Shown one piece after another: positions 44,760-55,757 of a stretch of 60,814 nucleotides of DNA; position 1 is the stretch's first letter, and each line of letters starts with the position of its first letter. The position numbers were made by a program, and so were the translations under genes. The DNA is from Tubiluchus corallicola (Eukaryota > Priapulida > Priapulimorpha > Priapulimorphida > Tubiluchidae): positions 1 to 60,814 of the forward strand of contig JAQGDQ010001125.1 of the NCBI GenBank assembly GCA_030141605.1. The letters are read 5' to 3'. The notes under the pieces are model-generated. The model was not told where the DNA came from and searched no databases. It saw only the letters and a program-made list of their open reading frames with translations.

Positions 44760-47543
44760 TTATTTAAACAACAATAAACAACATATCAACTGGCAAATAC
44801 CAAAAATACAATCAGGTTAGCATAAAGGGGAGCTGGCTACTGCTTGGCGTATCAGTCCCACACACAGTTTTCAGATGAGTAAACTTTTGCACTAGAACGT
44901 AACATTAAAGAGTCATTTCCAGTTGTCGGAGATGAAAGTTGTCAGCAAGAACACAGTCCAGTGCGAATTCAGCATTCAGCAGCACACGACATGAACAGCG
45001 TACTTATGAAGACTAATTAGTTTAGCCATTACCACCATTAGTTCGTAAGTTAAACTCTTGAAGTAATCTTGTCTTTTAAGGCAACATAAGAGGGTATGCA
45101 TACCTAAGTTCTTGTCAGCAATGTAAAGGTACCTCACCAAACACTGTCTATCCATACAGTGACAAACCTCAGTGGTGGCACTATCCCAAATGGTGGAGTC
45201 CAGGTAAGAATACCAACATCCAAAAACAACATCACCAGAGCATGTGGCCAGCTCTGTCAAGACATGGCTTAACATGAATCACTGCTCAAAGCCAACACAT
45301 ATTAGTTCATGCTTCAACGATCACCAAGCTGTAGCTTTATCATAAGCTTGTAACAGTAGCCAGCAGATGGCAGCAGCCAGCAGGGCAGGACTAGCCAATA
45401 GTTTATATATTTCTACAAGATTGATAAAATAATTGATAAATAATAATCAGCTTGTTACACCATACATGAAATTGGTTAATAAAATCGGGACGATGTTTCA
45501 TTGTTTGTGGACATATGCCCATTTGCTGTGACTATTTTAACTTTCAGTAATTCTGTCCAGTGTTCTTTTAAAGCGTTCCATCTCCTTTCCATGTGACAGT
45601 GTTACCCAATACGTACTGTGCGCGACCTGCACTAAATACAAGACCAACAGTCTTTTAGATTTAATTTATCATTTTTTATTGTCCAAATTGGGCAATCATC
45701 GTCTCATCCCAAAATCACTATCACATCATCACATATTTGACTGACTGACATACTAACTGACTGACATATTATGTGCGACTCGACTTCGCTTTATCTGAAG
45801 CAAATAAAAACATTTTCTGCTAATCCAATGTTAAAAGGATAATTAACTGCTATAATAAAAATGTATAATAATATTATGAATTATGAAGAAATCAAACTTA
45901 CATCTTTGCCACATCTTACTAACTTGCTAAAGAGAACTCGACTGACAAAATTTTGTGATAAAACGACACGACGTACTGAACAAGAATGACTTCTTTCCTA
46001 TCCTGTCTGCGAAATGAGGCCAATGGCCTATTTCCTGTCCTAGCTCACCTGTCTATCAACAGCCTAAATTTGCAAAAAACAAACACAAGGAGGCACCACG
46101 TGCTTATATCCAAAACAAAAGCCTTCTATCTTCTTTCTATGTGACAGTTTTCCCAATGAAGACAATAAAAAATGCATTTTAATTAATGATCATAAATTAA
46201 TATCGTACACGCACACACGAACTGTAACTTTTTGTAATTCCACGTATTTTGTGGCTCATCTTTTGATAAATACGCTTTGTCACCCAGGATGTTCAACTTT
46301 AGGGCACACTATATCAAAATGAAGTTATTCTTCTCATTGGCCGAATTTTTACTGTTGCCAGTTCCCTGGCAACAGTGCATTGTGGTCGAGTACCGCTAGC
46401 ATTGTACATGCATTAATTGCTATAAAATAAAAGTATGTGATGAAAATATTGTAAATACCTTTAATATTTCACATTTACACTCATACAAATATATATTCAC
46501 AGCTAGCATTGTACTTACATTTATTCCTGTAAAATAAAAATGAGTCAATACATTGGAAACACCATCAATATTTCACATTTACACACACAAATATATATAT
46601 ATATATATATATGTATATTGGCTCCTTTGCCTACTGCTACTGCTGTGCATGTTTCCCAGTCCATTTATATAGAATTCCGTGCATGGCATAGGTTTCTTTG
46701 CCTACTAATAAATAGCTGTTTCTAAAATGGCATACTATCATTCTGGAGAACAAACTGGGAGCTAAATTGTTTTTCTGACGTTGGGGTAATTTTCATTAGC
46801 AGGTTCCAAAGTTAGGAAAAGCAGGCATGTAAAAAATTGTTGTGACACATGCCATACCAAACAAACGTATTGATTATATCCCTTTAATTTTGTTTAAAAT
46901 CAAAACACGAGCGTAACGGCACTAGCCGTTCGTTCAGATTGAGGTGGGTTATTTCGTCCTCAACGGGTGAAAATAATTTTAATGCGTAACAAAGTGAATC
47001 TAATTACACAAACGTCTTTATTGCTACAATGCAGATGAAGGCATATGATGTCATTCGTAAACAACGTAATAATATCACCGTCCAAACATTTCGTAATTAC
47101 TACAGTATCTGCTATATTTACTACATGAATTCACCGTATTACTAACGTATTTCACTGCATTACTGACTTATTCACCATATAATTAACCCAATTTTTCACT
47201 GTAAAGGCAGGTGACTTGACCCACGTCCGACCATCTTCTCTTGACAACGCAAACTGAGAACAATGCCAGGGAAACTACGCAGCCTGCTGTCCGTGCGCGC
47301 ATGATTCGAAAATGAAGGTGGCAGCACCTTCCAACTTGATATTAGCAAAGTTAGGCAATGTTGCATGGGCAGCAGTTACAGCGAGGAAGTTACTGTTTCA
47401 AAGGAAGTACTTAATAATAATAATGGTTATTTTGTACGTAGCGGTGTGCCGCTTGTTGAAACGTTTAACGGAGACGATGTAAGGCAAGAGATGAATTAAG
47501 CCAACAGTCAGAGTAAAGTTCTGTTGTAACGAAGCATGTAAAT
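44760..47543. other. Intergenic, no gene seen
   Basis: It contains a perfect hairpin, GTTGCCAG-TTCC-CTGGCAAC (46355-46374), a diverged tandem duplication of about 105 bp (46393-46500 and 46500-46605, around GCTAGCATTGTAC) and an (AT)n run at 46587-46612. Further exons of the minus-strand sulfotransferase were looked for and not found. Confidence 0.45.
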
Positions 47544-47917
47544 TTAACTTGTCAACCTCGTACAATATTCAATAACCTCGTGACAATCTCCGACGCCGGA
47601 ATTCATTTCCCGTATCCGAGAAGGTGCTTGTCTACTAGCAAAATAGTTTGGATCTTTCTCAATGCTGATCTGATCAGGAGACGACAGTGGCATACTACTA
47701 CGGTACCACTCTAACCCGTTACGGTAATTTTCTTTTTTATTGAAAAATTTTATTTCTCTTCTCGCGACTTTTATCTTTGGGTGATGGCTAAGAAAATCCA
47801 ATAGTGCCCTTGTTCCACATTTTTGAGCACCAATTATGATACAATGAGGCAAGCGGGGTTTAAAAGACACTGTGCTGCCACTAGACATTTCTACAGGTAT
47901 CTTTCCAAGCATCACTG
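47544..47917 (-). CDS. Heparan-sulfate glucosamine 3-O-sulfotransferase-like exon
   Basis: The enzyme family transfers sulfate from PAPS to the 3-OH of glucosamine in heparan sulfate in the Golgi. This exon follows an acceptor CACGTTACAG and encodes the start of the sulfotransferase domain. The PAPS 5'-phosphosulfate loop is IIIGAQKCGTRALLDFL (about residues 26-42 of the frame), REIKFF carries the conserved catalytic-base Glu, then come GLEWYRSSMP, EKDPNYF and APSRIREMN. After REMN the frame stops resembling the family, so the exon probably ends there, but the only nearby GT (GGC/GTCGGA) is a weak donor. The 3'-phosphate-binding part and C-terminus were not found downstream, so this may be a partial gene, a gene with long introns, or a pseudogene fragment. 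Confidence 0.8.
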
Positions 47918-48836
47918 TAACGTGCCGAGGGTTATTTGGTTAAAAACAAAATAAGTACTGCCACTATTGTAACGTTTTGAGGCCTATTGCATTCCTAATT
48001 TTTATATAATGATCAGGAAAATATACTACATGTATTTTCACGGGTTCGTCTGCTGTTTTTTAAGGCTGTTTAGTTGAAAACAAAACAAGATGAAACATAA
48101 ATTTTAAAGCTATAATTAATACAAAAGAAGAGTACAACAACAAGTCAACAATAAGAGCTCAAAAATTACTGTTAGTAGCTTGCTGTGAAAACCCCCAAGG
48201 AAAGATGAGGATAGGAAAATGAATGCGCATAACTTATCTGAATGTTCATGACGATGTTGTGCACAGCTTGACGATCCTCCCACAATGACAACGCTGACGC
48301 CGGCAACATGACGATCCTCCATGAGCCATAACAATGCAGATGACGACAGCTAATCAACAGCATCCAGTAACCCTCTTGTAGTCTACAACACCACGTACTA
48401 ATAGTTGACTGGAATGGAATAACATCACACCTCTGTGGCTTGACCAGCTCTTCAAACCATGCAACAGCAACGAGACTGAAAAAGACAGGCTATACAACAG
48501 GAACACTGTCCTTTTGGCCAAAACAACGCTTAGCTCAGCTCTCCATGGTAAAGCTCTCCACAGATCGTGTACCAGCCTTTCCAGACAAATACGTTAACTA
48601 CAGGTATGCTGGAACATGCCCACTGGTCAGACCAACAACGAACGTCTGTACCAGTGAAAAGTATCAACTCAACTGTTCAGAACAGGTATCGCTTTTTTGC
48701 ACAAGCAAACGAAGCACTCCGACAGGTAAGTACAAACCATTTTAAGTGACAGGGGTGAGGAGGTGATGAAATGAAAGAGCACATACAACAGTGCAAGCCA
48801 AGCAAGCCATTTACTATCAAAATTAGCAACATGCAC

Positions 48837-48964
48837 CTCACAATCACTGACATGGTTCTGATTGGCTGCAGTTTGAATGACGTCATCAACAGAACAGAAA
48901 CCAGTAAACCAATGATTATCAGGCTGCATTTGATATAGCGCATTGTTGTTTTGGATAGCATCAT
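48837..48964 (-). CDS. Possible membrane-anchor exon upstream of the sulfotransferase exon
   Basis: The minus-strand frame begins MMLSKTTMRYIK and then a hydrophobic segment, CSLIIIGLLVSVLLMTSF. That is the topology of a type II Golgi enzyme anchor. It is 0.9 kb upstream of the sulfotransferase exon on the same strand. Donor-like sites (GTCAGT, GTGAGG, GTGCAT) follow, but none gives the phase the next exon needs. The link is therefore speculative. Confidence 0.25.
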
Positions 48965-50240
48965 TGTTGAACTCTCAATTGTCTAAATATTTTGATTTGT
49001 AACTGTGAAAAAATATTGTAATTGATTTAAAAAGCCACATATATTATTACTTCATGAATTACTTCATCCTGTAGAATAAATTCATATTATTTGTTACAAA
49101 TAAAAGAAATACATACATTCCAGTGAATGCAGAAAAGTTTGGTGCAAGTAAGTTTGGTGCAAGTAAGTTTGGTTCAAGCACATTTGTTTCAAGTAAGTTT
49201 GGCACTATTGTTCACTAAACGCAAAAACCAGACGATGCAACAATGCCTGCCAATTTATTAGTAGAGGGCAGCACCATCCAATAAGAGTAAATTCAATCGG
49301 ACAGATACATTGTATTTGAAATATAAAACACAATGAGAAAAAGTTTTACAGTAAGCTCATAAATCTTGAAGCATAATGAAAACATGTGCGTTATCTAATT
49401 AGTTTAATTTTAAACATGAAAGTGAAACGAAGCATTCTGGAAAATGTATCATGAAGGAACTACAACCGTCTCTTTCATCTTGGCTTCATTCTAGCAACCA
49501 ATCTGCAACAGACATGACATAAAGTAATGGAAGGTGATGAAAAAGTAATAAAAAGTAAGACAATGAAACTTGCCTTTGCAATATATAACTGACAGTAGGC
49601 CTACTACTAAACATAGTGTTTAGACAATCTAAACAATGGGTTGCCTAAATACACGCTCATTCCAAAAACATATGAGGCTGGCAGGCTGGTCAAATAAAGC
49701 GATGGCTCTAGAAAATTCTTTCAAGAGGTCATGCGGTTAAAAAAATAAAAAAGATTCAACTTTTATCACACAAGTGAACTAGGGAGTTTAAGAAATTGTT
49801 GAAAAGCCACCAATTTTGAGAAATGTGCTCTTTGGCAGTTGCTTGTTGCATGATAGCTTGTTGTGCACTTCGAGTTATGCCTGGTGCTGCTAACACTGGT
49901 TAACATGGCAGATTATATAATGATTTAAAGTTATAAGTTAAATAACTGAACATAATTATCATCTATATACACTAATTTTCATCTGTATAAATTTGGTAAG
50001 TTTTTATATATGATATCAAGTTGTTTGCATCAATATTCAACAGATATATTTGTTTGAACTGTGTGAACTAACAGTAGCAGTTCATGAGATAACAGAACCG
50101 ATGGCAGCACCGTCGGTCCCAGAGTTTGCTGATCGTTATAAATCGATCAATTTCATAACAGAGGATATTGTTAGACTGATAACCATAATCCAACTGATCA
50201 TTTTCGAAAATCTCGTCGGGAAGAGGGGGGTCTCGTTGTC
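48965..50240. other. Intergenic, no gene seen
   Basis: It contains a short 15-bp repeat (GGTGCAAGTAAGTTT-like, four units at about 49138-49202). Short stretches at 49825-49890 and 50084-50110 resemble the interrupted reading frame at 52827-53435. Confidence 0.4.
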
Positions 50241-50244
50241 CTCC

Positions 50245-50430
50245 TTGGGGGACACTGGGTCGCTAATTCAACAAGGCGGAAGTATTCACTTTTTAAAAAA
50301 CTCCGTATCTATAGATGAAATCTCAAACAAATTTACAATGATTAGATGCAAAACTGGATACATACAGTATTTTTCGACTCAGAATGCACAGTAGTGGCCT
50401 TACTGTCCTTCTGGGGGGACACTGGGTCAC
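50245..50430. repeat. GC-rich hairpin motif pair at the 3' side of the piggyBac gene
   Basis: TTGGGGGACACTGGGTC at 50245-50261 and TGGGGGGACACTGGGTCAC at 50412-50430 are near-identical. An inverted version (TGTGACCCAGTCCCAATGTC) lies at 52343-52362, and a third direct one (CTGTGGGGGACAGTGGGACC) at 52683-52702. Each direct copy is preceded by GTCC, giving a short GC stem. They may be subterminal transposase-binding repeats; the outer TTAA boundaries were not identified. Confidence 0.5.
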
Positions 50431-50462
50431 AAATAGAACAGAAAACTGAAACTCAACTTTAT

Positions 50463-52532
50463 TCAGTTGAGTTTATTTTTGTGGAAATTTTCAAAACAAT
50501 TCCGCGGATCAGGTTGCACGCAGAAAAATAAGCCTCATTTGACACACATTATTCTGGTCTTCCGTGCACAGTTTTTCTGTCTACACCTCGCCGACATCTT
50601 CATGTCGACTGCACGGGGTAAATGCTCCGATAAAACTTTCTTGAAGCGTTCAGTGGGTAGCGGGACACGTTTTTTCACGTCCGTAGTGTTTTCATCGCTC
50701 TCCGTGCCGCTGCTGCTGTTGTTTGTAATAAGAAGCTCTTCAGCTAACTGCATTTTAAAATTTAAGAACTGCAGTTTATCCTTCTTTACGTTTTCATCAG
50801 TTTTTTTCTCGTTCCATCGATACTGGATCCGATAATTAACTGCCACTACATCAATAAAATGCATGATAGTTCTCACAGTCCATTTCCTGGATTTAGCACC
50901 ACTTCTATAAAAAGCTAGCATACGATCACACAAGTCCACTCCACCCATTTTATCATTGTACATTTTTACAATGTAAGGTCTATCCACATCAACATAATCC
51001 CTGTCTTTCTTTGACCACCTTCTACACGTGTCATTTGGCGAATCGTTGTGTGCGGTAGAAGCTAACAGTACAGGTTTATTGTCCTGCCAATTTACTATGC
51101 ACATTTTTTATCATTACGGACTGAAACGATCTTACTTCCACGTGGTCCAGTCACTATACGTGGTATGTGGGCCGTAGCAGGGTACGTGGTATGTGGGCCG
51201 TAGCAGGGACGTTTTTCCTCCTGACAGCCCCCGTACTTTGTACGCCCTTTTCTAATAGTCTGTCAAGCAGTTGCACAGTTGTAAAATACCTATCAAAGTA
51301 CAAACGCTGGCCAGCAACAAGTGTTTCAGCCAGTCGCAGGACAGAGAGACCACCTATGCCCAATTTAAATCGTTTTTGTCTGTTATCTTCAGCAGCACCT
51401 GGGAGACTGTCCTTCCCTTGAAATATCTCAAAATCCAACACTGTGCCTTCAGGTGATGCCTGCACAAAGACTTTCAGACCCGTCGGGTTCGGTTTTCCTT
51501 TGACATACTGGCGAAGTGAGGATTTCCCAGTAAAGGGAATCATTTGTTCGTCAGTGCTGACTTCCATTGTTCGAGGCAATGTAAGGTGCCCTGATTTTAT
51601 TTAGGAAAGGTCGCAGACACCAGAGTTTATCAGTATTTTTCTGAGCATCACTCACAGTATAGTCATTGACGACTTTCAGATTGTTTCTAATACGGAAAAA
51701 TCTATCTCTGGGCATTGCATTTCTTATAATCGGCACATGGGTCTTATTAGACCAATACAGTCTGATTCTCGGCATTTTAATGCACCCCATTAAGAGGTTA
51801 ATACCGAAGAACTTTTTCATCTCACCAGCGTTTGTATTCAATGATTTGCCAGTCTTGGCAACATACATTTCATTTGTACAATCGGCTATGTATGTTAAGA
51901 ATGCATCATCAATGTACTGATAGAAATAGTCTACCGGTGAGAAGTTGTCTCGGTACATAGCATTTTGGACAAATGGAATTACGTCTGGTTCAAATGTTCC
52001 ACTTTGTGTCCATTTCTTTTTTGTAAAGGCCCTGAGTGGGACTTCATATTCAGAATCACTAGGGTCATCATGTCTTTGCTGGATATCTCTTCCATCTAGT
52101 TCTTCATCCCCATTTTCATCATCACTCATTTCGTCTGGTTCTGGCCAGTCAGGATCTTCGACATCATCATCATCATCAATTTCATCATCATCTGAGAGCT
52201 GGGCATTAGAATCATTTAGTAACTCTATTACTTCATCAGTAGACATATGCTGGTGATGATGTTGGGGTGCTGAAAGAACATAAGGTAGCTGTAATATAAT
52301 TTATTTTTGAATAAAACAATTCAAGATTACAGTTTAACCTGTTGTGACCCAGTCCCAATGTCCCTTCTATCAGAAGCGAGTGTTCGCGTGTACGAAGCTT
52401 AAAGCACAATTAAACTTATCTCGGAGGGTTGTACATATAAACTAAACTATCCGTTTACCCATCAAAAGTTGTAAAGAAGCATATTTTACCTGTTTTCCTC
52501 CGCTTACTCGTGGAAGGGACGGGTGACGCCAT
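50463..52532 (-). pseudogene. piggyBac transposase gene, two exons, broken
   Basis: A DDE transposase of the piggyBac (PGBD) family. Exon 1 (52490-52532) encodes MASPVPSTSKRRKT, probably a nuclear signal. A 220-bp GT..AG intron (52270-52489) joins it in phase to exon 2. The N-terminus is strongly acidic. The catalytic aspartates are recognisable in STDEQMIPFTGK, YFDRYFTT and YNDKMGGVDLCDRM. The C-terminus is a Cys-rich domain. Four lesions break it: a 1-base frameshift at about 51600 before the first catalytic Asp; an exact 26-bp tandem duplication (51157-51182 and 51183-51208); a 1-base loss in an A-run at about 51110; and a TGA at 50535-50537 where a cysteine is expected, leaving 23 more codons to 50463. 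The last stop overlaps an AATAAA signal (50458-50463). Apart from these lesions it is well preserved, which suggests recent inactivation. Confidence 0.92.
51157..51208. repeat. Exact 26-bp tandem duplication within the transposase
   Basis: TACGTGGTATGTGGGCCGTA plus GCAGGG occurs twice without a mismatch. The added 26 bp shift the reading frame. Confidence 0.97.
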
Positions 52533-52826
52533 TTTAGCTGGATACCAGACCAATTTATTGAATGGAGCTTCCTAAATTTTTGTACAGATGGCAGCAGCTA
52601 CATGTACTCTACACGGGCCTTTGGGTCTCCATTCGATTAAAAGCGATTTAAGGGAGTTATGCCAATTAAAACCTCAAGTCCCCTGTGGGGGACAGTGGGA
52701 CCGACGAGGATATGAAGAAACCCTAATGCTAACAGACTGCTTCTTTGGAAGAATAAACAGGGTAGAAGGCAGGTATCACATGTACTTAATTTTCTAAGCC
52801 AGAAGTAATACAACACAGTGTTCTCT
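52533..52826. other. 5' flank of the piggyBac gene
   Basis: Probable end of the piggyBac element. It contains the GC-rich hairpin motif at 52683-52702 and several TTAA sites, none of which I can assign as the insertion boundary. Confidence 0.4.
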
Positions 52827-53435
52827 CTAAAGTTTTGCCAAGCCAACTGTTGCATGATGGCTTTGTGTGCACTCCAAGTAAAACCGGATGCTGCTATCGC
52901 TGCCTGCCATCCGTTCTGTTATCTCACAAACTGCTATTCGTCGGTCATCCGAGTCAGATCTCTTTGGCTCATGACCTTTTACCGCTGGTGGTCTGAAGGT
53001 TGATACGACAATTGCTTGACCATATAACCCAGTCAAATCATTGGTTAATTCACTGACATAATTATAGTAATCCACGCCACTATTGACCTCATGGTGGTAG
53101 ACTTGGTACGAGCTGTAGTGTTGCCATGCCGAGTATCTACTGTCGCCGCTGGAGACACTAACTTGTTTGATTACTTCTGTCCATTCGTCCACCTGCGTGG
53201 TTGTCATTAATGGCATCGTTTGGTCTGGTTGTCAATCCCCTATCCCGAGCATTAGTGTCCATAAATCAGATAATATAGTCGAGTCTGATGTGTCTTCTTT
53301 GGGTGTCAGACTTGTTGACTGCATTGGGTTATCTCTGGCTCCAGCCGACGCTTCTGTTGTTTCGTCACGTCCTGCACCATGACGCTTGTGCTGTGTATGG
53401 GTGCCAATAGCTTCTGCTGGTATATCAGCATCCAT
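52827..53435 (-). pseudogene. Unrecognised 203-codon reading frame with one in-frame TGA
   Basis: A minus-strand frame from an ATG at 53435 to a stop at 52827 is interrupted once, by TGA at 53232-53234 after MLGIGD. The halves are in the same frame. The first is Ser/Thr/Asp-rich (EDTSDSTILSDLW). The second has ordinary globular composition (DSRYSAWQHYSSYQVYHHE, AVCEITERMAGSD). I do not recognise it. Short related stretches on the other side of the piggyBac element (near 49850 in the same orientation, near 50090 inverted) suggest it belongs to a repeat family rather than a host gene. Confidence 0.35.
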
Positions 53436-53672
53436 TTAATAACTCTTACACTAAAAATTTATGTAATTTGAATCAAATGAACAGGTAATTTTTCTGATCA
53501 TGTCTTTGGTTACCTGCAGCTAAGTTACAGTAATCCTTTGTACATTAAGAGAAGGCTTATTAGGGTATATAGGTAAACATTCTTTTAGTAATAAGTCCCA
53601 GTTATTTGCATATCTGTATTTATTAATTTAAAAACGTCTAACACATTTTCAACCCGAGAAATGAATATAAAA

Positions 53673-54990
53673 ATGTGCCGATATGCATTTTAACTTTCTT
53701 TACTACATTAGCTTTAGCTTTTACTACATGCACCATGTAAATTCTGTATTCGGATCTTTCATCTTTGAGAGAAAATCTACTGTGGGGTCGTCTATCACTG
53801 ACTATATATCAAAAAAGTGATCTAAAAGCACGACAAGTTGAGAATTAATACGAGGGACGATGGTGGAAACCTTATTCAGACAATGAATGCGGCGTACAAG
53901 AACGCTGATGCAGTCACAGTCACGGCTGATGCAATGAATAGGCTGGGTTGCTAAATGGCCATATTTCTGGAGGTGGTCCGATACCTTTGTAAATGACTGT
54001 AAATACAAACGTGAAAAAGCACTTAACATTGACCACCAGTTCATGACACAGACACGAATATGAAGTCTGTTGTTTCTGAACATTTTCATCCATTACAATC
54101 TCACTGATATGTGCAGTTCTTTTTATGCTTATAGCGTAGCTTATCTCCTGTTCAAGCTTCGCTTGTATGGTTTATCATTACAGGATAACCTCATGAGACC
54201 CAAGATAAATTCATGTGTGTTTTTCTTAATATTATAGACTTTTTATAACATACAGATCCTAGTGAACTTACACACCAAGTTTTTTCATGATCATCCTTGA
54301 CCTTGACCTTGACCTCCTATGTCAGATACGCATTTCAACTTTCTTTGCTTTTACTAAAGACTTATAATTAAACATTTTCCATTTTTTTACATCTTTTAAA
54401 CATAATTTGCAAAACATTATAATAACACGACATGCCTTCGAATTGAAAATGCTGTCATTTTGGCATGTACTTGTCATACGCAAATTTCCCAGTATGGCAA
54501 AATTGTGTAAGCTTGTCCATGGCATCTAGTAAAGTTCTGTCTAAAATAAGTGATTGTAGAAATTGGTGTGAGGGATTTGCTTTAACCACATCTCTTCAAG
54601 GGCATCTCTTGAAATATTGATTTTCTTTGCTAGCCTTTATTTCTTCTCTAGTGGCAAGATTCTTTTTTAAAAAAATCCTTGAGAGACAGTTTTGTTTCCA
54701 TCTCAGCCCCAAATACTAAGGTATAAAGATCTTACAATTCTCACCAGGTTTGTAATTAATAGTTGTGCTTTTTCTCTTGGACGACTCACAGAGAAAACAC
54801 GTTGTCAAATCAAACAGGTTTATTATGTGGAAACTCTCCAACACAAAGTATGAAGGAACTCAAAGTATGTACAGTCAAGTGACAGGAAATCTGGATAGGC
54901 AACTGCATCCGATAATCTGGAAGCAAGAATGTGAGAATATGAGAATAAATATGAGACCTGGTACTTCAAAGTTTATACTACATTTCACTT
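53673..54990. repeat. 1.3-kb direct repeat, copy 1
   Basis: It matches 59508-60814 in the same orientation at an offset of 5,824 bp; the match starts at ATGTGCNGATANGCATTTTAAC. The first 500 bp differ at many sites. The next 820 bp differ at only a few positions, mostly in one cluster (CATCTCTTCAA against CATTAGTCCAA). The repeat contains the transposase remnant and the LINE fragment described separately. A 150-bp piece (54020-54170) is present a third time at 59238-59390. The similarity continues to the end of the window, so its true right boundary is unknown. Confidence 0.93.
54366..54725 (-). pseudogene. Transposon protein fragment, copy 1
   Basis: The minus-strand frame reads NQYFKRCP, stop, then ANPSHQFLQSLILDRTLLDA, LTQFCHTG, KYMPK, stop, QHFQFEGM. 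The pattern 'P(S/D)H..L..L(I/V)L...LL..(M/L)..LTQFCHTG..E.YH....KY.PKR.HF...GM' is found in a family of uncharacterised, multi-copy transposon proteins of marine animals. Two stops break this copy: TGA after RCP (TGG in copy 2) and TGA between KYMPK and QHF, probably from CGA. It is not functional. Confidence 0.65.
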
Positions 54991-55110
54991 CGTTAATAAA
55001 AACAACATCAAACAAATTTGTAAGGGTTAGTACATCATTACTCAATAGTTTACCTTTAATACCATTTATATTCCAAGAACAGATTCGTAACACTTCATTC
55101 GTATTGGCAT
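54875..55110 (-). pseudogene. LINE ORF2 start, AP-endonuclease domain fragment
   Basis: The minus-strand frame LRICSWNINGIKGKLLSNDV, FDVVFINEVK is the N-terminus of the apurinic-type endonuclease that opens ORF2 of many LINEs. The Asn of SWNINGIK and the catalytic Glu of the 'INE(V/I)K' strand are present. The fold breaks off after about 70 residues. It directly follows the ORF1 remnant at 55123-55305, which is the order expected of a two-ORF LINE. The start of a second copy is cut by the window end (from about 60699). Confidence 0.75.
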
Positions 55111-55122
55111 TTATCTCAGACT

Positions 55123-55310
55123 CTATAAAAAAGATTTTGTAACATTTGCGTTATAAATGATAGTCCCATTTCTATTTAAAGTTTTTTCTCGCCAATTTAT
55201 CGCTCGCTCGCATCCTACATTTTCTGATTTCTTCTTTTCCTCTTTCAGTGCCCTCCTAAGTTCAGCATTTTGTTTACGTATTAAAGGAGAAACATCCGTA
55301 TTGACGTACA
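55123..55310 (-). pseudogene. LINE ORF1 C-terminal remnant
   Basis: The minus-strand frame VYVNTDVSPLIRKQNAELRR, EEKKKSENV, INWREKTLNRNGTIIYN has the layout of the RNA-binding C-terminal domain of LINE ORF1 proteins ('v.v..DlsP..R.....L......k..g.......ng.i'). It ends 13 bp before the ORF2 endonuclease begins. Its upstream coding part (CLKDPVTEFTWCMWLKR) is the sequence amplified in the 65-bp array. Confidence 0.55.
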
Positions 55311-55757
55311 CACGCTTTAGCCACATACACCAAGTGAATTCAGTAACTGGATCTTTGAGGCAGTTGTGACATACACACGCTTTAGCCACATACACCACGT
55401 GAATTCAGTAACTGGATCTTTGAGGCAGTTGTGACGTACACACGCTTTAGCCACATACACCACGTGAATTCAGTAACTGGATCTTTGAGGCAGTTGTGAC
55501 GTACACACGCTTTAGCCACATACACCACGTGAATTCAGTAACTGGATCTTTGAGGCAGTTGTGACGTACACACGCTTTAGCCACATACACCACGTGAATT
55601 CAGTAACTGGATCTTTGAGGCAGTTGTGACGTACACACGCTTTAGCCACATACACCACGTGAATTCAGTAACTGGATCTTTGAGGCAGTTGTGACGTACA
55701 CACGCTTTAGCCACATACACCACGTGAATTCACTAACTGGATCTTCAAATTTTGAGG
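55304..55757. repeat. 65-bp tandem array derived from LINE coding sequence, about 7 units
   Basis: The unit ACGTACACACGCTTTAGCCA to CTTTGAGGCAGTTGTG recurs every 65 bp from 55304 (55369, 55434 and so on). The last unit has a 7-bp insertion. Read on the minus strand, a unit encodes CLKDPVTEFTWCMWLKRVY and runs in frame into the ORF1 remnant. Because 65 is not a multiple of three, successive units change frame. Confidence 0.95.

Noticed and set aside
49138-49202. Short GGTGCAAGTAAGTTT repeats as a regulatory element
   Set aside because: Only four imperfect 15-bp units; simple slippage is sufficient.
53802-54089. 95-codon frame present in both copies of the 1.3-kb repeat
   Set aside because: It is kept open because the repeat is duplicated; composition is not protein-like and there is no family match.
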